From NCBI RefSeq assembly GCF_001311075.1, contig NZ_BBAD01000034.1, forward strand, positions 1 to 32,398: a DNA stretch of 32,398 nt, given 5' to 3'. The translations under genes and the position numbers were made by a program. Below are positions 11,009 to 19,394 of this stretch, piece after piece. The stretch is from Secundilactobacillus similis DSM 23365 = JCM 2765 (lineage in GTDB: Bacteria; Bacillota; Bacilli; Lactobacillales; Lactobacillaceae). Every line of letters starts with the position of its first letter. Positions within the stretch are counted from its first letter, which is position 1. The notes beneath the pieces were generated by a model. That model had not been told where the DNA came from. It did not search any database and saw only the letters and a list, made by a program, of their open reading frames with translations.

Positions 11009-11239
11009 ATGCGAACAATTGGAGCGCAGGCCCTAATGACGTTAGTGAGTCATTTTGTTTTTATTTTCGTGGCCTTTTGGAGTATTCAAAAATTGCACAT
11101 TGAAAATTTAATGCGGCTGTATCCTAGTCAAGCGCGAGTCCTAATTGTGATGCTGTCAGTTACGGTAGGGTATACTTGCAGCGAATTTTTCCTAAACTTT
11201 ATTGATAATGTCCGGAATTTAATTTTTCTGGTTAAATGA
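11009..11239 (+). CDS. DUF1146 family small membrane protein
   Basis: A 76-aa protein with two predicted membrane helices (about residues 10-25 and 43-65) separated by a short basic loop. It resembles the YwzB/DUF1146 family, which lies between the ATP synthase operon and murA in Bacillus and lactobacilli; position supports the call as much as sequence does. Function unknown. AGAAAGGAAAG precedes the ATG. The next gene, murA, starts 23 bases after its stop, so they are probably cotranscribed. Confidence 0.85.
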   Translation: MRTIGAQALMTLVSHFVFIFVAFWSIQKLHIENLMRLYPSQARVLIVMLSVTVGYTCSEFFLNFIDNVRNLIFLVK

Positions 11240-11262
11240 CCGGAGCTGTGGAGGGAATTCAA

Positions 11263-12565
11263 GTGGAAAAGATTATTGTTCATGGTGGTAATGAATTAAG
11301 AGGATCTGTACATATTGAAGGCGCAAAAAACGCGGTCTTACCAATATTAGCTGCATCGATCCTGGCACAAGAAGACGAAATGGTCTTAACGAACGTTCCA
11401 ATTTTATCTGACGTTTACACGATGAATAACGTGTTACGTTTCTTAAACGTGGACGTTGATTTTGACGAAGCTGATAACCGAGTTCGCTTGAACGCGGCGA
11501 AGCAGTTATCGACCCAAGCACCGTTTGAATACGTGTCAAAAATGCGAGCATCAATCGTTGTGATGGGGCCGCTTTTGGCGCGCTACGGTCATGCTCAAGT
11601 GGCGATGCCTGGTGGCTGTGCCATTGGTTCACGGCCAGTTGATCTGCATCTCAAGGGCTTTGAAGCTTGGGTGCAACGATCAACCAGCACGATGGCTACA
11701 TTGAAGCAACGGCGGATGAATTGATTGGGACTAACATCTACCTTGATTTCCCAAGTGTGGGTGCGACCCAAAACATCATGATGGCCGCAACGATGGCCAC
11801 CGGGACGACGGTGATTGAAAACGTTGCTCGGGAACCTGAAATCGTGGACCTTGCGAACGTCTTAAACAAGATGGGTGCTAAAGTTCGCGGCGCCGGAACG
11901 GAAACGATTCGGATCGAAGGCGTTACTGCTTTACACGGCACGTCACACTACGTTGTTCAAGATCGGATCGAAGCAGGGACCTTTATGGTCGGTGCTGCGC
12001 TGACTCACGGTGACGTTTTAGTTGAAAACGCCATTTCAGAACACAACAAGCCCCTCATTTCCAAGTTAGAAGAAATGGGCGTTACGGTGATTGAAAATGA
12101 AGCTGGCGTTCGGGTCATTGGACCAAAGGAATTAAAGCCAACGAACGTTAAAACGTTGCCACACCCAGCTTCCCAACGGATATGCAACCCCAAATGACGG
12201 TCTTGCAGTTGGCTGCCAACGGGACGAGTACCTTGACTGAAACGGTGTTTGAAAACCGCTTCATGCACCTTGAAGAGTTACGGCGGATGAACGCTAACTT
12301 TAAAGTGGAAGGACGCACAGTTGCCCTTTACGGTCCTACGGAATTTAACGGTGCTGAAGTTGCCGCCACTGATTTGCGAGCTGCTGCGGCCTTAGTCTTG
12401 GCTGGTTTAGTGGCTAACGGGTATACCCAAGTGACGAACTTGAAGTACCTTGATCGTGGTTATTACCAATTCCACAAAAAGCTCCAAGCACTAGGGGCTG
12501 AAGTTGAACGGGTCTCCGTACCTGAGCAAGAAGAAATTATTTTAAAGTCGAAAGCAAATGATTAA
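11263..12565 (+). CDS. murA: UDP-N-acetylglucosamine 1-carboxyvinyltransferase, reading frame broken at two points
   Basis: First committed enzyme of peptidoglycan synthesis; it transfers enolpyruvate from PEP to UDP-GlcNAc and is the fosfomycin target. Start is GTG 11263 after GGAGGGA. Active-site residues are present: K22 and N23 in GAKNAVLPI, and the PEP-reacting cysteine C119 in [10 protein letters not shown]. One base is missing at about 11667 ([14 protein letters not shown] region, GCTTGGG for GCTTTGGG) and one at about 12168 (HPGFPTDMQ region). Restoring both gives 434 aa, the normal length. Since murA function is essential, these are probably sequence errors. A second murA copy elsewhere cannot be excluded; many Firmicutes have two. 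Confidence 0.9.
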
Positions 12566-12584
12566 TCGACAGCGTTAGTTTGAA

Positions 12585-12632
12585 AGTTCGAGCGTGGTCA
12601 GCGTTTCTGGCGCCCACGCCCGAACTTTTTTG
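12585..12632 (+). terminator. Terminator of murA
   Basis: GTTCG plus GCGTGG on the left arm pair with CCACGC plus CGAAC on the right arm (one internal mismatch), followed by a run of T (12625-12632). Confidence 0.88.
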
Positions 12633-12676
12633 CTGGCGTTCTTTATCAGATCTAAATACTTATCAACCCCGGGATA

Positions 12677-12685
12677 TGGTATAAT
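12677..12685 (+). promoter_or_regulatory. Extended -10 promoter of mbl
   Basis: TGGTATAAT is a perfect TATAAT with the TGn extension, 40 bases before the mbl start. The -35 region 17 bases upstream (TACTTA) is poor. Confidence 0.65.
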
Positions 12686-12724
12686 TAGCGGTTGAGATAT
12701 TAAGTTCAGGAGGAATGAAGCAGG

Positions 12725-13732
12725 ATGGCTAAAGATATTGGTATTGACTTAGGAACTGCCAATGTTCTAATTTACGCAGTCGGCAAGGGTATTGTTTTAA
12801 ATGAGCCGTCAGTGGTCGCAGTTGACACAAAAACGAATCAGGTATTAGCAGTGGGTTCAGAGGCTTACCGGATGGTAGGACGGACCCCTAGTAATATTCG
12901 GGCGATCCGACCATTGAAGGATGGGGTTATTTCAGATTTTGATATTACGGAAAGTATGCTGTCGTATTTTATCAGCAAGCTTAACGTCAAGGGCTTTTTG
13001 TCTAAGCCGAACATTATGATCTGTGCCCCAACCAACATTACGGAAATTGAACGGCGGGCGATTATTCAAGCTGCTGAAAAATCCGGTGGGGCCAAGGTTT
13101 ACTTGGAAGAGGAACCTAAAGTGGCTGCTGTTGGCGCGGGGATGGATATCTTCAAACCTCGCGGGAACATGGTGATCGATATTGGTGGTGGGACGAGTGA
13201 CATTGCCGTCTTATCATTAGGTGACATTGTCGCCAGCAAGTCAGTCCGGGTAGCCGGTGACGAACTGAACGTCAACATCATCAATTACTTGAAGACGGAA
13301 CATAACCTCCAAGTTGGTGAACGCACGGCTGAAACCATCAAAATCAAGATTGGTTCCGCCTATCTCGAAGAAAACGATACCGATAGTATGGAAGTTCGGG
13401 GCCGTGACTCAGTCACCGGGATGCCTCGGTCAATTGAAATTACAGCTGCTGAGATTCAACCTGCAATTGGGGCCATTATGGTTCAAATCGTTGCAGCAGC
13501 TAAAGAAGTGCTTGAAACGGTTCCTCCTGAATTGGCTTCCGATATTATTGATCGCGGGATCATGCTTACTGGTGGGGGCGCACTCCTCCGGGGCATTGAT
13601 AAGCTCTTCATCGAACAGTTAAAAGTGCCCGTCATGATTGCTGAAAGTCCGCTAGAGAACGTGGCTAAGGGTGCCGGGATCTTACTCGAACACATGGACG
13701 CTACTTCTAAAAAGCGGAACCGGCGAGACTAA
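12725..13732 (+). CDS. mbl: Rod shape-determining protein, MreB/Mbl family
   Basis: Actin-like protein that polymerises under the membrane and guides lateral wall synthesis. It is 335 aa. The actin-fold ATP-binding motifs are clear: phosphate 1 IDLGTANVLI near the start, phosphate 2 DIGGGTSDIAV, and the adenosine motif LTGGGALLRG. KGFLSKPNIMICAPTNIT and the position beside murA are closer to Mbl of Bacillus than to MreB of the mreBCD cluster, so I use mbl; many lactobacillus annotations call it mreB. AGGAGGAA precedes the ATG. RodA, its usual partner in the elongation machine, is encoded just downstream. Confidence 0.93.
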   Translation: MAKDIGIDLGTANVLIYAVGKGIVLNEPSVVAVDTKTNQVLAVGSEAYRMVGRTPSNIRAIRPLKDGVISDFDITESMLSYFISKLNVKGFLSKPNIMICAPTNITEIERRAIIQAAEKSGGAKVYLEEEPKVAAVGAGMDIFKPRGNMVIDIGGGTSDIAVLSLGDIVASKSVRVAGDELNVNIINYLKTEHNLQVGERTAETIKIKIGSAYLEENDTDSMEVRGRDSVTGMPRSIEITAAEIQPAIGAIMVQIVAAAKEVLETVPPELASDIIDRGIMLTGGGALLRGIDKLFIEQLKVPVMIAESPLENVAKGAGILLEHMDATSKKRNRRD

Positions 13733-13744
13733 AGGAATTTAAAT

Positions 13745-14020
13745 TTGAAACAATTATTAATGATGCTCGTTCGCGGATATCAACGATGGATCTCACCGTT
13801 ATTTCCACCATCGTGTCGCTATTCGCCAACGTGTTCACGATATACCCTGATCGCGTTAGAAAAACATGGCGCTGTGAAGGGGACGTTAATGGGGGTTGCG
13901 CGCATTATTCGGTGTAACCCGTTCGTCCGGGGTGGGTATGATCCAGTACCCGACCACTTTAGCCTACGACGTAATAAGCAGGCTGAAGCGGAGTACCGGC
14001 GGCAAATGAACCTGAAGTAG
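13745..14020 (+). CDS. yidD: Membrane protein insertion efficiency factor YidD
   Basis: Small protein thought to assist YidC-mediated membrane insertion (family knowledge). It is 91 aa with the diagnostic cysteine-rich core: [12 protein letters not shown] (about residues 22-33), then [15 protein letters not shown]. An N-terminal hydrophobic segment may touch the membrane. Start is TTG 13745, after AAAGGA; it lies 12 bases after the mbl stop, which suggests cotranscription. The stop codon lies inside the left arm of a terminator hairpin. Confidence 0.95.
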   Translation: MKQLLMMLVRGYQRWISPLFPPSCRYSPTCSRYTLIALEKHGAVKGTLMGVARIIRCNPFVRGGYDPVPDHFSLRRNKQAEAEYRRQMNLK

Positions 14021-14040
14021 TCCTGGTGACTACTTTTATT
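14015..14040 (+). terminator. Terminator overlapping the yidD stop codon
   Basis: AAGTAGTC (14015-14022) and GACTACTT (14028-14035) form an 8-bp stem with a 5-base loop, followed by a T-rich tail (TTTTATTTT). The TAG stop of yidD is part of the left arm. Confidence 0.7.
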
Positions 14041-14083
14041 TTGGTACCTGCTAATTAAATTAAATGACCTAAAGGAGTTAAGT

Positions 14084-14302
14084 ATGTCCAAGAAAAAACA
14101 ACCAGTTGAAGTTGCAATTGATGAAATTACGCTTAACGGCGCTGATGCCCTCCAAGTTTCCATTAAGGATCAAGTTGTGGGTACGATCCAAACCACTGAA
14201 AAGGGCTTTGAAGCTCAAGTCGGCGATGACCGACCAGTTAAGGTCAAGTCACAAGATGAAGGCGTTGAATATCTGATTCAAGCCTACAATTTACACCATT
14301 AA
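14084..14302 (+). CDS. DUF2969 family protein
   Basis: A 72-aa soluble protein beginning MSKKKQPVEVAIDE; it matches the DUF2969 family that sits between yidD or mreB and rodA in lactobacilli (recalled from family context). Function unknown. AAAGGAG precedes the ATG. It lacks membrane segments or signal peptide and is rich in acidic and valine residues. I found no convincing promoter between the yidD terminator and this gene, so it may depend on read-through. Confidence 0.8.
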   Translation: MSKKKQPVEVAIDEITLNGADALQVSIKDQVVGTIQTTEKGFEAQVGDDRPVKVKSQDEGVEYLIQAYNLHH

Positions 14303-14355
14303 TGGCTAACACCGCGAGTGGAGTTTAAAAAACACTAAAGGCCATTCGTTTGGCC

Positions 14356-14383
14356 ATGACTTCGTGGCGGTGACCGTTATAAT
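14356..14383 (+). promoter_or_regulatory. Promoter of rodA
   Basis: ATGACT (14356-14361), a 16-base spacer and a perfect TATAAT (14378-14383), 29 bases before the GTG start of rodA. Confidence 0.6.
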
Positions 14384-14411
14384 AAAATTGAATAAGAGAG
14401 GAGGACGTGAT

Positions 14412-15610
14412 GTGAACGAACGTCGAGAAACAGACGACGGTGAATCACGAATCGATTACGGGGTTATCTTTTGCGTCCTGATGCTGGCATTGATCGGGTT
14501 AGCGTCGATTTACGTAGCTGCCTCACATGATTCTAGTGCCACTAGTGTGTGGTCACTGATTTTTTCTCAGTTAGTTTGGTACATTATTGGGTCGGTCGCC
14601 ATTTTGGTGATCATGCAATTTGATTCCGAACAGCTCTGGAAGGTGGCCCCGATTGCTTACTGGCTGGGGGTATTTCTCCTAGCGGCCGTGCTGGTCTTTT
14701 ATAGTCGAACCTACGCCGCCTCTACTGGGGCTAAATCGTGGTTTGCGATTGGACCGCTGACGTTTCAGCCATCTGAGGTCATGAAACCGGCCTTTATTTT
14801 GATGCTGGCTCGGGTGGTGAGTGATCATAACCATACGTTCTTCGAGCACACGCTGCACTCCGATTGGCTGCTGCTGGGCAAGTTGATTTTATGGACGTTA
14901 CCCGTTGCAGTACTATTGAAGTTGCAAAATGACTTTGGGACGATGCTGGTGTTCTTCGCCATTGTTGGTGGGATTGCCCTGATTTCTGGCATCACGTGGA
15001 AAATCATCGTACCAGCAGTGGTCCTTATCGGCGGTGTCGGTGGGACAGCGTTGACGCTAGTGACAACAACTTGGGGTCGAACGATTCTGGAACACATCGG
15101 CTTTCAAGCTTACCAATTTTCACGGATTGATACCTGGCTGAACCCGGCAAGTAATACGTCTGATCAAGGGTACCAATCTGGCAGAGTATGAAGGCAATTG
15201 GTTCAGGAGGGGTCTTCGGGACCGGCTTTAACGTCTCGAAGGTGTACGTGCCCGTGCGTGAATCTGATATGATTTTCTCCGTTATTGGCGAAAACTTTGG
15301 TTTTATCGGTGGTTGTATCTTGATCCTGTTGTACTTACTGCTGATTTACCAAATGATTCGGGTGACGTTTGATACCAAGAACGTCTTTTACGCCTATATT
15401 TCAACTGGAATTATCATGATGATTTTGTTCCATACCTTTGAAAATATTGGCATGAATATTGGCTTGCTACCACTGACCGGGATTCCCTTACCATTTGTGA
15501 GTCAAGGGGGGTCCGCCCTAATTGGGAACATGATTGGGATTGGCTTAATCATGTCGATGCGTTATCATTATAAGAGTTACATGTTTAGTCGTAACGATGA
15601 CTTCGAATAA
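14412..15610 (+). CDS. rodA: SEDS-family peptidoglycan polymerase RodA, reading frame broken once
   Basis: Integral membrane glycosyltransferase that polymerises lipid II during lateral growth, working with MreB/Mbl filaments. Start chosen at GTG 14412 after GAGAGGAGG; an in-frame start at 14364 lies inside the promoter. Conserved SEDS segments are visible: FQPSEVMKPAFI, LQNDFGTMLV, and near the end PLPFVSQGGSALIGNM. One base is missing at about 15176, where the SDQGYQ and QSMKAIGSGG segments fall in different frames. Restoring it gives 399 aa, normal for RodA. Probably a sequence error rather than a real break. Confidence 0.9.
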
Positions 15611-15642
15611 CGGAGTCAAATAATTGGTATGAGGTGAAAGGT

Positions 15643-15942
15643 ATGAATGAAGCAACTTATTTTTGGACTAAGGAAATCGATGGCAAAACACGTGTTGGTT
15701 TAACCAAGGCGGGCCAAGATGAACTTGGGAGCATCAAGTTTGCAAACTTACCAAGCGTCGGGGATCAAGTTACCGCTGGCAAAACGTTAATGAGTGTAGA
15801 GGCTGAAAAGGCCGTTTCCGACATTGACAGCCCAGTGAGTGGCAAGATTGTTGCCGTGAACCCACAATTAGATAACGACTTTGACGCGTTGAACGGCGAA
15901 GCCGAAGCGGATGCTTGGTTAGTTGATGTTCAACCCGCATAA
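15643..15942 (+). CDS. gcvH: GcvH-like lipoyl carrier protein
   Basis: A 99-aa relative of the glycine-cleavage H protein, shorter than the usual 120-130 aa. The modified lysine is K56 in EAEKAVSDIDSPVSG, matching the H-protein ESVK-type motif, and SPVSGKIVAVN follows as in true H proteins. Start is ATG 15643 with GAGGTG ahead; the GTG at 15634 overlaps that ribosome site. No gcvT or gcvP is in the window. In Firmicutes GcvH can act as a relay from which lipoyl groups pass to other enzymes, so it may connect to the lipA-lplA cassette 5 kb upstream (inference). It follows rodA by 32 bases and may share its transcript. Confidence 0.87.
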   Translation: MNEATYFWTKEIDGKTRVGLTKAGQDELGSIKFANLPSVGDQVTAGKTLMSVEAEKAVSDIDSPVSGKIVAVNPQLDNDFDALNGEAEADAWLVDVQPA

Positions 15943-15977
15943 TTGGGATTCCATTAAAATTACCTGTTAATCGGCGC

Positions 15978-16006
15978 TTGACATTCTCATGTGAGCTAGG
16001 TATACT
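15978..16006 (+). promoter_or_regulatory. Promoter of metNIQ
   Basis: TTGACA (15978-15983), a 17-base spacer and TATACT (16001-16006), the strongest consensus promoter in the window. Transcription should start near 16012, at the base of the T-box leader. Confidence 0.88.
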
Positions 16007-16011
16007 TTGGG

Positions 16012-16292
16012 CATTGATTCAAAATACTCCGGCAAGATGAGTAGATGTGAACGACCCTCGACAGAGAGTTCCGGTGGCTGAAAAGGAACAGGTGCGCACG
16101 ATTGAAGATGGTCTTGTACTAACGGGTGGTGGTGAGCTACGGCAAACCATGACTGGCTAACGTCCAATATCGCGTTGAGTCTTCATTGACTCTTAGAGGT
16201 TACGGTTGTGAGACCGTAACGAATTTAAGGTGGTACACGACAAGCTTCGTCCTTAATCAAACCTAGTGTTTGATTGGACGGAGCTTTTTTTA
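16012..16292 (+). ncRNA. T-box leader (methionine) with terminator
   Basis: A tRNA-sensing leader that permits transcription when uncharged tRNA-Met accumulates. Stem I shows the AGTA motif (GATGAGTAGATG), the distal AGAGAG...GGTGGCTGAAAAGG loop, and GAAG-ATG-GTC, where the specifier codon is ATG (16108-16110), pointing to methionine. The T-box sequence is TTAAGGTGGTAC (16225-16236), with TGGT able to pair with the ACCA end of tRNA-Met. A strong terminator follows: AGCTTCGTCC with GGACGGAGCT around an inner AATCAAAC/GTTTGATT stem, then seven T (to about 16291). The usual GGTGGTACCRCG is GGTGGTACACG here, possibly one base short. Confidence 0.9.
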
Positions 16293-16299
16293 TACAAGA

Positions 16300-16411
16300 G
16301 CGTGGAAAGAAGCGGTTAGAGAGTGGAGCCTAAGGTACCCCCGACCAAAAAGCTTGGGCCTGGATTTTTGGTCGGGGTACCTTAGGTGCAACTCTCTGCT
16401 TCTTGGAACGC
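16300..16411 (+). repeat. Long inverted repeat in the metN leader
   Basis: A large hairpin between the T-box terminator and metN. The core is 16329-16351 against 16365-16386 (TACCCCCGACCAAAAA against TTTTTGGTCGGGGTA, one extra C on the left) with a 13-base loop. The stem extends outward with AGAGAGT/ACTCTCT (16318-16324 and 16391-16397), AGAAGC/GCTTCT (16308-16313 and 16398-16403), and GCGT/ACGC. Its ends do not match the TTTGTGTCCAGCG repeat family. After it, 16418-16453 contains a smaller GCCCGG/CCGGGC hairpin just before the metN ribosome site. Confidence 0.85.
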
Positions 16412-16493
16412 GTTTCAGCCCGGTAACAGAAACGAGCAAGTAAAACCCGGGCCTAATATTTTATTAAACGAACGAAGAAGGGGGCAACTTACC

Positions 16494-17528
16494 GTGATTG
16501 AATTTAAAGACGTGACGAAGACGTTTAACACGAAGGAAGGCGATTTAACCGCCGTTTCCGATGTGAACCTCACCATTGAGGATGGTGAAATTTACGGTAT
16601 CGTGGGTTACTCTGGCGCCGGGAAAAGTACCTTGGTGCGGATGCTCAACGGCCTAGAAACACCAACGACTGGTGAAATTGATATTAACGGCGATAAGATG
16701 TCGACCTTGAGTGGGTCGGCACTTCGACAAAAGCGCCAAAAAATTGGCATGATTTTCCAACACTTCAACCTATTGTGGTCACGGACCGTGATTCAAAACA
16801 TCATGTTTCCGCTGGAAGTTGCGGGGGTACCACGCAAGGAACGGCTTGAAAAAGCGCAGAACTTAGTTGAACTGGTTGGACTGAAGGGCCGGGAACACGC
16901 TTACCCATCAGAACTTTCAGGTGGTCAAAAGCAACGGGTTGGGGTTGCCCGGGCGTTGGCCAATGATCCCGAAATTTTGATTTCAGATGAAGCCACGAGT
17001 GCCTTGGATCCGCAAACTACGGATGAAGTGCTCGACTTGTTGCTCGAAATCAATAAGCGCTTGAACTTGAGTATCGTCTTGATCACTCATGAAATGCACG
17101 CGATTCGCAAAATTTGTGATCACGTTGCCGTCATGGAAGCTGGCCAAGTTGTTGAACAAGGAACCGTATTTGAAGTCTTCCGGAATCCTAAGCAAGAGAT
17201 TACGAAGCGCTTCGTGAACGAAGAAGTTGACCCATCGTTGACGGATACCAACATCATCGTGGATGACTTGATCAAGAGCTATCCAAACGGGATGATCATT
17301 CAATTGGTCTTCCATGGCGATCAAGCTAAGTTGCCAATCGTGTCAGAAATTATTCATCAATACCCAGAACTTCAAGTTAGCATCATTGAAGGAAGTATTC
17401 ACCAAACGCAAGAGGGCGCTATTGGGACGCTGTATCTGCAATTAATTGGGGACGCCGATAGTTTAACTGGCGCCACCGAATTACTGAAGAAGATGCGGGT
17501 CGAAACGGAGGTGATCCACCATGACTAA
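16494..17528 (+). CDS. metN: Methionine ABC transporter ATP-binding protein
   Basis: ATPase of the methionine importer. Start is GTG 16494 after AAGAAGGGGG; the open frame extends upstream into the leader hairpin but has no ribosome site there. The 344-aa product has Walker A GYSGAGKST (38-46), signature LSGGQ (141-145), Walker B ILISDEATSALD (161-172) and the H-loop VLITHEMHAI. Residues from about 265 form the C-terminal NIL domain that binds methionine and inhibits transport when internal methionine is high (family knowledge). It overlaps metI by eight bases. Substrate assignment is supported by the methionine T-box. Confidence 0.95.
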   Translation: MIEFKDVTKTFNTKEGDLTAVSDVNLTIEDGEIYGIVGYSGAGKSTLVRMLNGLETPTTGEIDINGDKMSTLSGSALRQKRQKIGMIFQHFNLLWSRTVIQNIMFPLEVAGVPRKERLEKAQNLVELVGLKGREHAYPSELSGGQKQRVGVARALANDPEILISDEATSALDPQTTDEVLDLLLEINKRLNLSIVLITHEMHAIRKICDHVAVMEAGQVVEQGTVFEVFRNPKQEITKRFVNEEVDPSLTDTNIIVDDLIKSYPNGMIIQLVFHGDQAKLPIVSEIIHQYPELQVSIIEGSIHQTQEGAIGTLYLQLIGDADSLTGATELLKKMRVETEVIHHD

Positions 17529-18204
17529 TGGTTCATACTTTGCGTTTAAGACGGTTGACTGGGGTGCCATGGGGGCCGCCACTTGGGAAACCATTTGGAT
17601 GACCATTGTCTCCATGATCATGGTTGCCATCTTAGGGTTATTACTTGGGTTGTTGCTATTTGAAACTACTGGTAACCATAGTGCGGGTGTCCGGGCATTG
17701 AACTGGGTCGTCTCATTCTTAGTCAACGTGTTCCGGTCAATTCCATTTATCATCTTGATCATGCTATTATTGCCGATCACCAAAGGACTGGTTGGCACGA
17801 TTATTGGACCGACTGCCGCACTGCCGTCGTTGGTTGTTTCCGCCGCACCATTTTACGCCCGGATGGTTGAAATTGCGTTCCATGAAATTGATCATGGTGT
17901 GATTGAAGCCGCCGATTCAATGGGTGCAACGAAGTGGCAGATCGTTTACAAGGTGTTATTACCCGAAAGCATGCCGGCATTGGTTTCCGGCGCAACCGTC
18001 ACAACGATTTCACTGATCGGTTACACTGCAATGGCTGGTGCGATCGGTGCCGGTGGGTTAGGGAACCTCGCTTACATTGACGGTTTCCAAGCAAGTAACA
18101 ATACCATCGTGTTAGTGGCAACCATTATCATCGTGATTATTGTGTTTGCCTTTCAATTCATTGGGGATTTTCTCGTTCGCCGAATCGACAAGCGAACGCT
18201 ATAA
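17521..18204 (+). CDS. metI: Methionine ABC transporter permease
   Basis: Membrane subunit of the methionine importer, 227 aa, with about five transmembrane helices. The EAA loop that docks on MetN reads EAADSMGATKWQIVYKVLLPESMPAL in the usual position before the last two helices. AACGGAGGTGATCC inside the end of metN supplies the ribosome site, and the ATG overlaps the metN stop, so translation is coupled. No frame problems. Confidence 0.95.
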   Translation: MTNGSYFAFKTVDWGAMGAATWETIWMTIVSMIMVAILGLLLGLLLFETTGNHSAGVRALNWVVSFLVNVFRSIPFIILIMLLLPITKGLVGTIIGPTAALPSLVVSAAPFYARMVEIAFHEIDHGVIEAADSMGATKWQIVYKVLLPESMPALVSGATVTTISLIGYTAMAGAIGAGGLGNLAYIDGFQASNNTIVLVATIIIVIIVFAFQFIGDFLVRRIDKRTL

Positions 18205-18239
18205 AATTGTTCAACACTATTCTGTGGGAGGAATTAGCT

Positions 18240-19076
18240 ATGAAATTTTCGAAAAAATTATTAGGGATTTTGGGCGTCGCTGCGACGGCCGTTGTATTGG
18301 GTGCCTGTGGTAACAGCAAGTCAAGTGGTTCTAAGACAACTACGATCACCGTTGGGGCTTCAGCAGTTCCTCATGCTGAAATCTTGAAGCACGTGCAACC
18401 ACAATTGAAAAAGGAAGGCGTTAACTTAAAGGTCAAGGTATTCCAAGACTACGTAATGCCTAACAAGGCTTTAGCTGCTAAGGAATTGGATGCCAACTAC
18501 TTCCAACACATCCCATTCTTAGCTGAATGGAACAAGGAAAACAAGGGGAGTTTGGTTAGCGCCGGTGGCGTTCACTTGGAACCAATTTCAGCCTACTCCA
18601 AGAAAGTTAAGAACTTGAAGGACGTTAAGGATGGCGCAACTATTCTGGTTAGTTCAAACGTTTCTGATTACGGTCGGGTATTGACGATCTTGAAAGATGC
18701 CGGTTTGATCAAGATCAAGAAGGGCATTGATATCACTACTGCAACCTTCGCTGATGTCACTTCAAACCCTAAGCACTTGAAGTTCAAGCACAGTTACGAA
18801 CCAAAATTGATGCCAAGTATCTACAAGAACGGTGAAGGCGATGTGGTCTTCATCAACGCCAACTACGCCGTTCAATCAGGTTTGGATCCTCGTAAGGATG
18901 CCATCGTGACTGAAAAGTCGACCTCACCATACGTCAACATCGTTGCTGTACGTAAGGGCGACCAAAAGAAGCCAGCCATCAAGAAGTTGATGAAGGCTTT
19001 GCAATCTAAGAGCACACAAAAGTGGATCTACAACCACTACAAGGGTGCCGTATTGCCTGCTAAGAGTTACAAATAA
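18240..19076 (+). CDS. metQ: Methionine-binding lipoprotein of the ABC transporter
   Basis: Extracellular substrate-binding protein of the NlpA/MetQ family, 278 aa, tethered to the membrane by a lipid on C23. The signal peptide MKFSKKLLGILGVAA ends in the lipobox LGAC (residues 20-23). The mature part starts with a Ser/Gly/Thr linker and continues with TVGASAVPHAEIL and KELDANYFQHIPFL, both typical of the family. GGGAGGAA precedes the ATG at 18240. Last gene of the T-box-controlled unit; a terminator follows 17 bases after the stop. Confidence 0.95.
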   Translation: MKFSKKLLGILGVAATAVVLGACGNSKSSGSKTTTITVGASAVPHAEILKHVQPQLKKEGVNLKVKVFQDYVMPNKALAAKELDANYFQHIPFLAEWNKENKGSLVSAGGVHLEPISAYSKKVKNLKDVKDGATILVSSNVSDYGRVLTILKDAGLIKIKKGIDITTATFADVTSNPKHLKFKHSYEPKLMPSIYKNGEGDVVFINANYAVQSGLDPRKDAIVTEKSTSPYVNIVAVRKGDQKKPAIKKLMKALQSKSTQKWIYNHYKGAVLPAKSYK

Positions 19077-19093
19077 GCTTAAATAAATATGAA

Positions 19094-19130
19094 CGCCGCA
19101 GATTCTGATCTAGGATCTGCGGTGTTTTTT
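19094..19130 (+). terminator. Terminator of metNIQ
   Basis: CGCCGCAGAT (19094-19103) and ATCTGCGGTG form a 10-bp stem (one G-T pair) followed by six T. Element D begins eight bases further on. Confidence 0.93.
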
Positions 19131-19177
19131 GTTGTCGTTTGTGTCCAGCGTAAGCATTCTTGTGTTTAGTTTGTGAA

Positions 19178-19394
19178 GTGAGATTTGTGTGAACTGGCGA
19201 TTCCGGTAAGCGACTAGGTTCCTGCTGTGGGGCCGGTCTGAGCCGAAGAGCGGTCTCAGACCTCAAATGTAAGCCTCGCCAAGCCCCGTGCGAGTCTTAC
19301 ATTTGTCCCCGATAATTGGCGGTTGTTGGAAGACCATCAACAACCACCAATTATCGCGACACAGCATACACCTAGTCGCTTACCTGCATCTCAC
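19178..19394. other. Left branched fold of element D: stem enclosing three hairpins
   Basis: Enclosing stems: GTGAGAT (19178-19184) with ATCTCAC (19388-19394); the perfect 15-bp 19205-19219 with 19370-19384; TGCTGTG (19223-19229) with CACAGCA (19360-19366). Inside are three hairpins: GGTCTGAG (19235) with CTCAGACC (to 19262); AAATGTAAG (19265) with CTTACATTT (to 19304); GATAATTGG (19311) with CCAATTATC (to 19355), extended by GGTTGTTG/CAACAACC. All pairs are nested without conflict. Confidence 0.8.

Noticed and set aside
14364-14411. Longer N-terminus for RodA starting at 14364
   Set aside because: It would begin inside the promoter and before the strong GAGAGGAGG site that serves GTG 14412.
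16386-16493. Longer N-terminus for MetN starting at 16386
   Set aside because: The extension is translated from the right arm of the leader hairpin, has no ribosome site, and is not part of the MetN family sequence, which begins at MIEFKDVTKTF.
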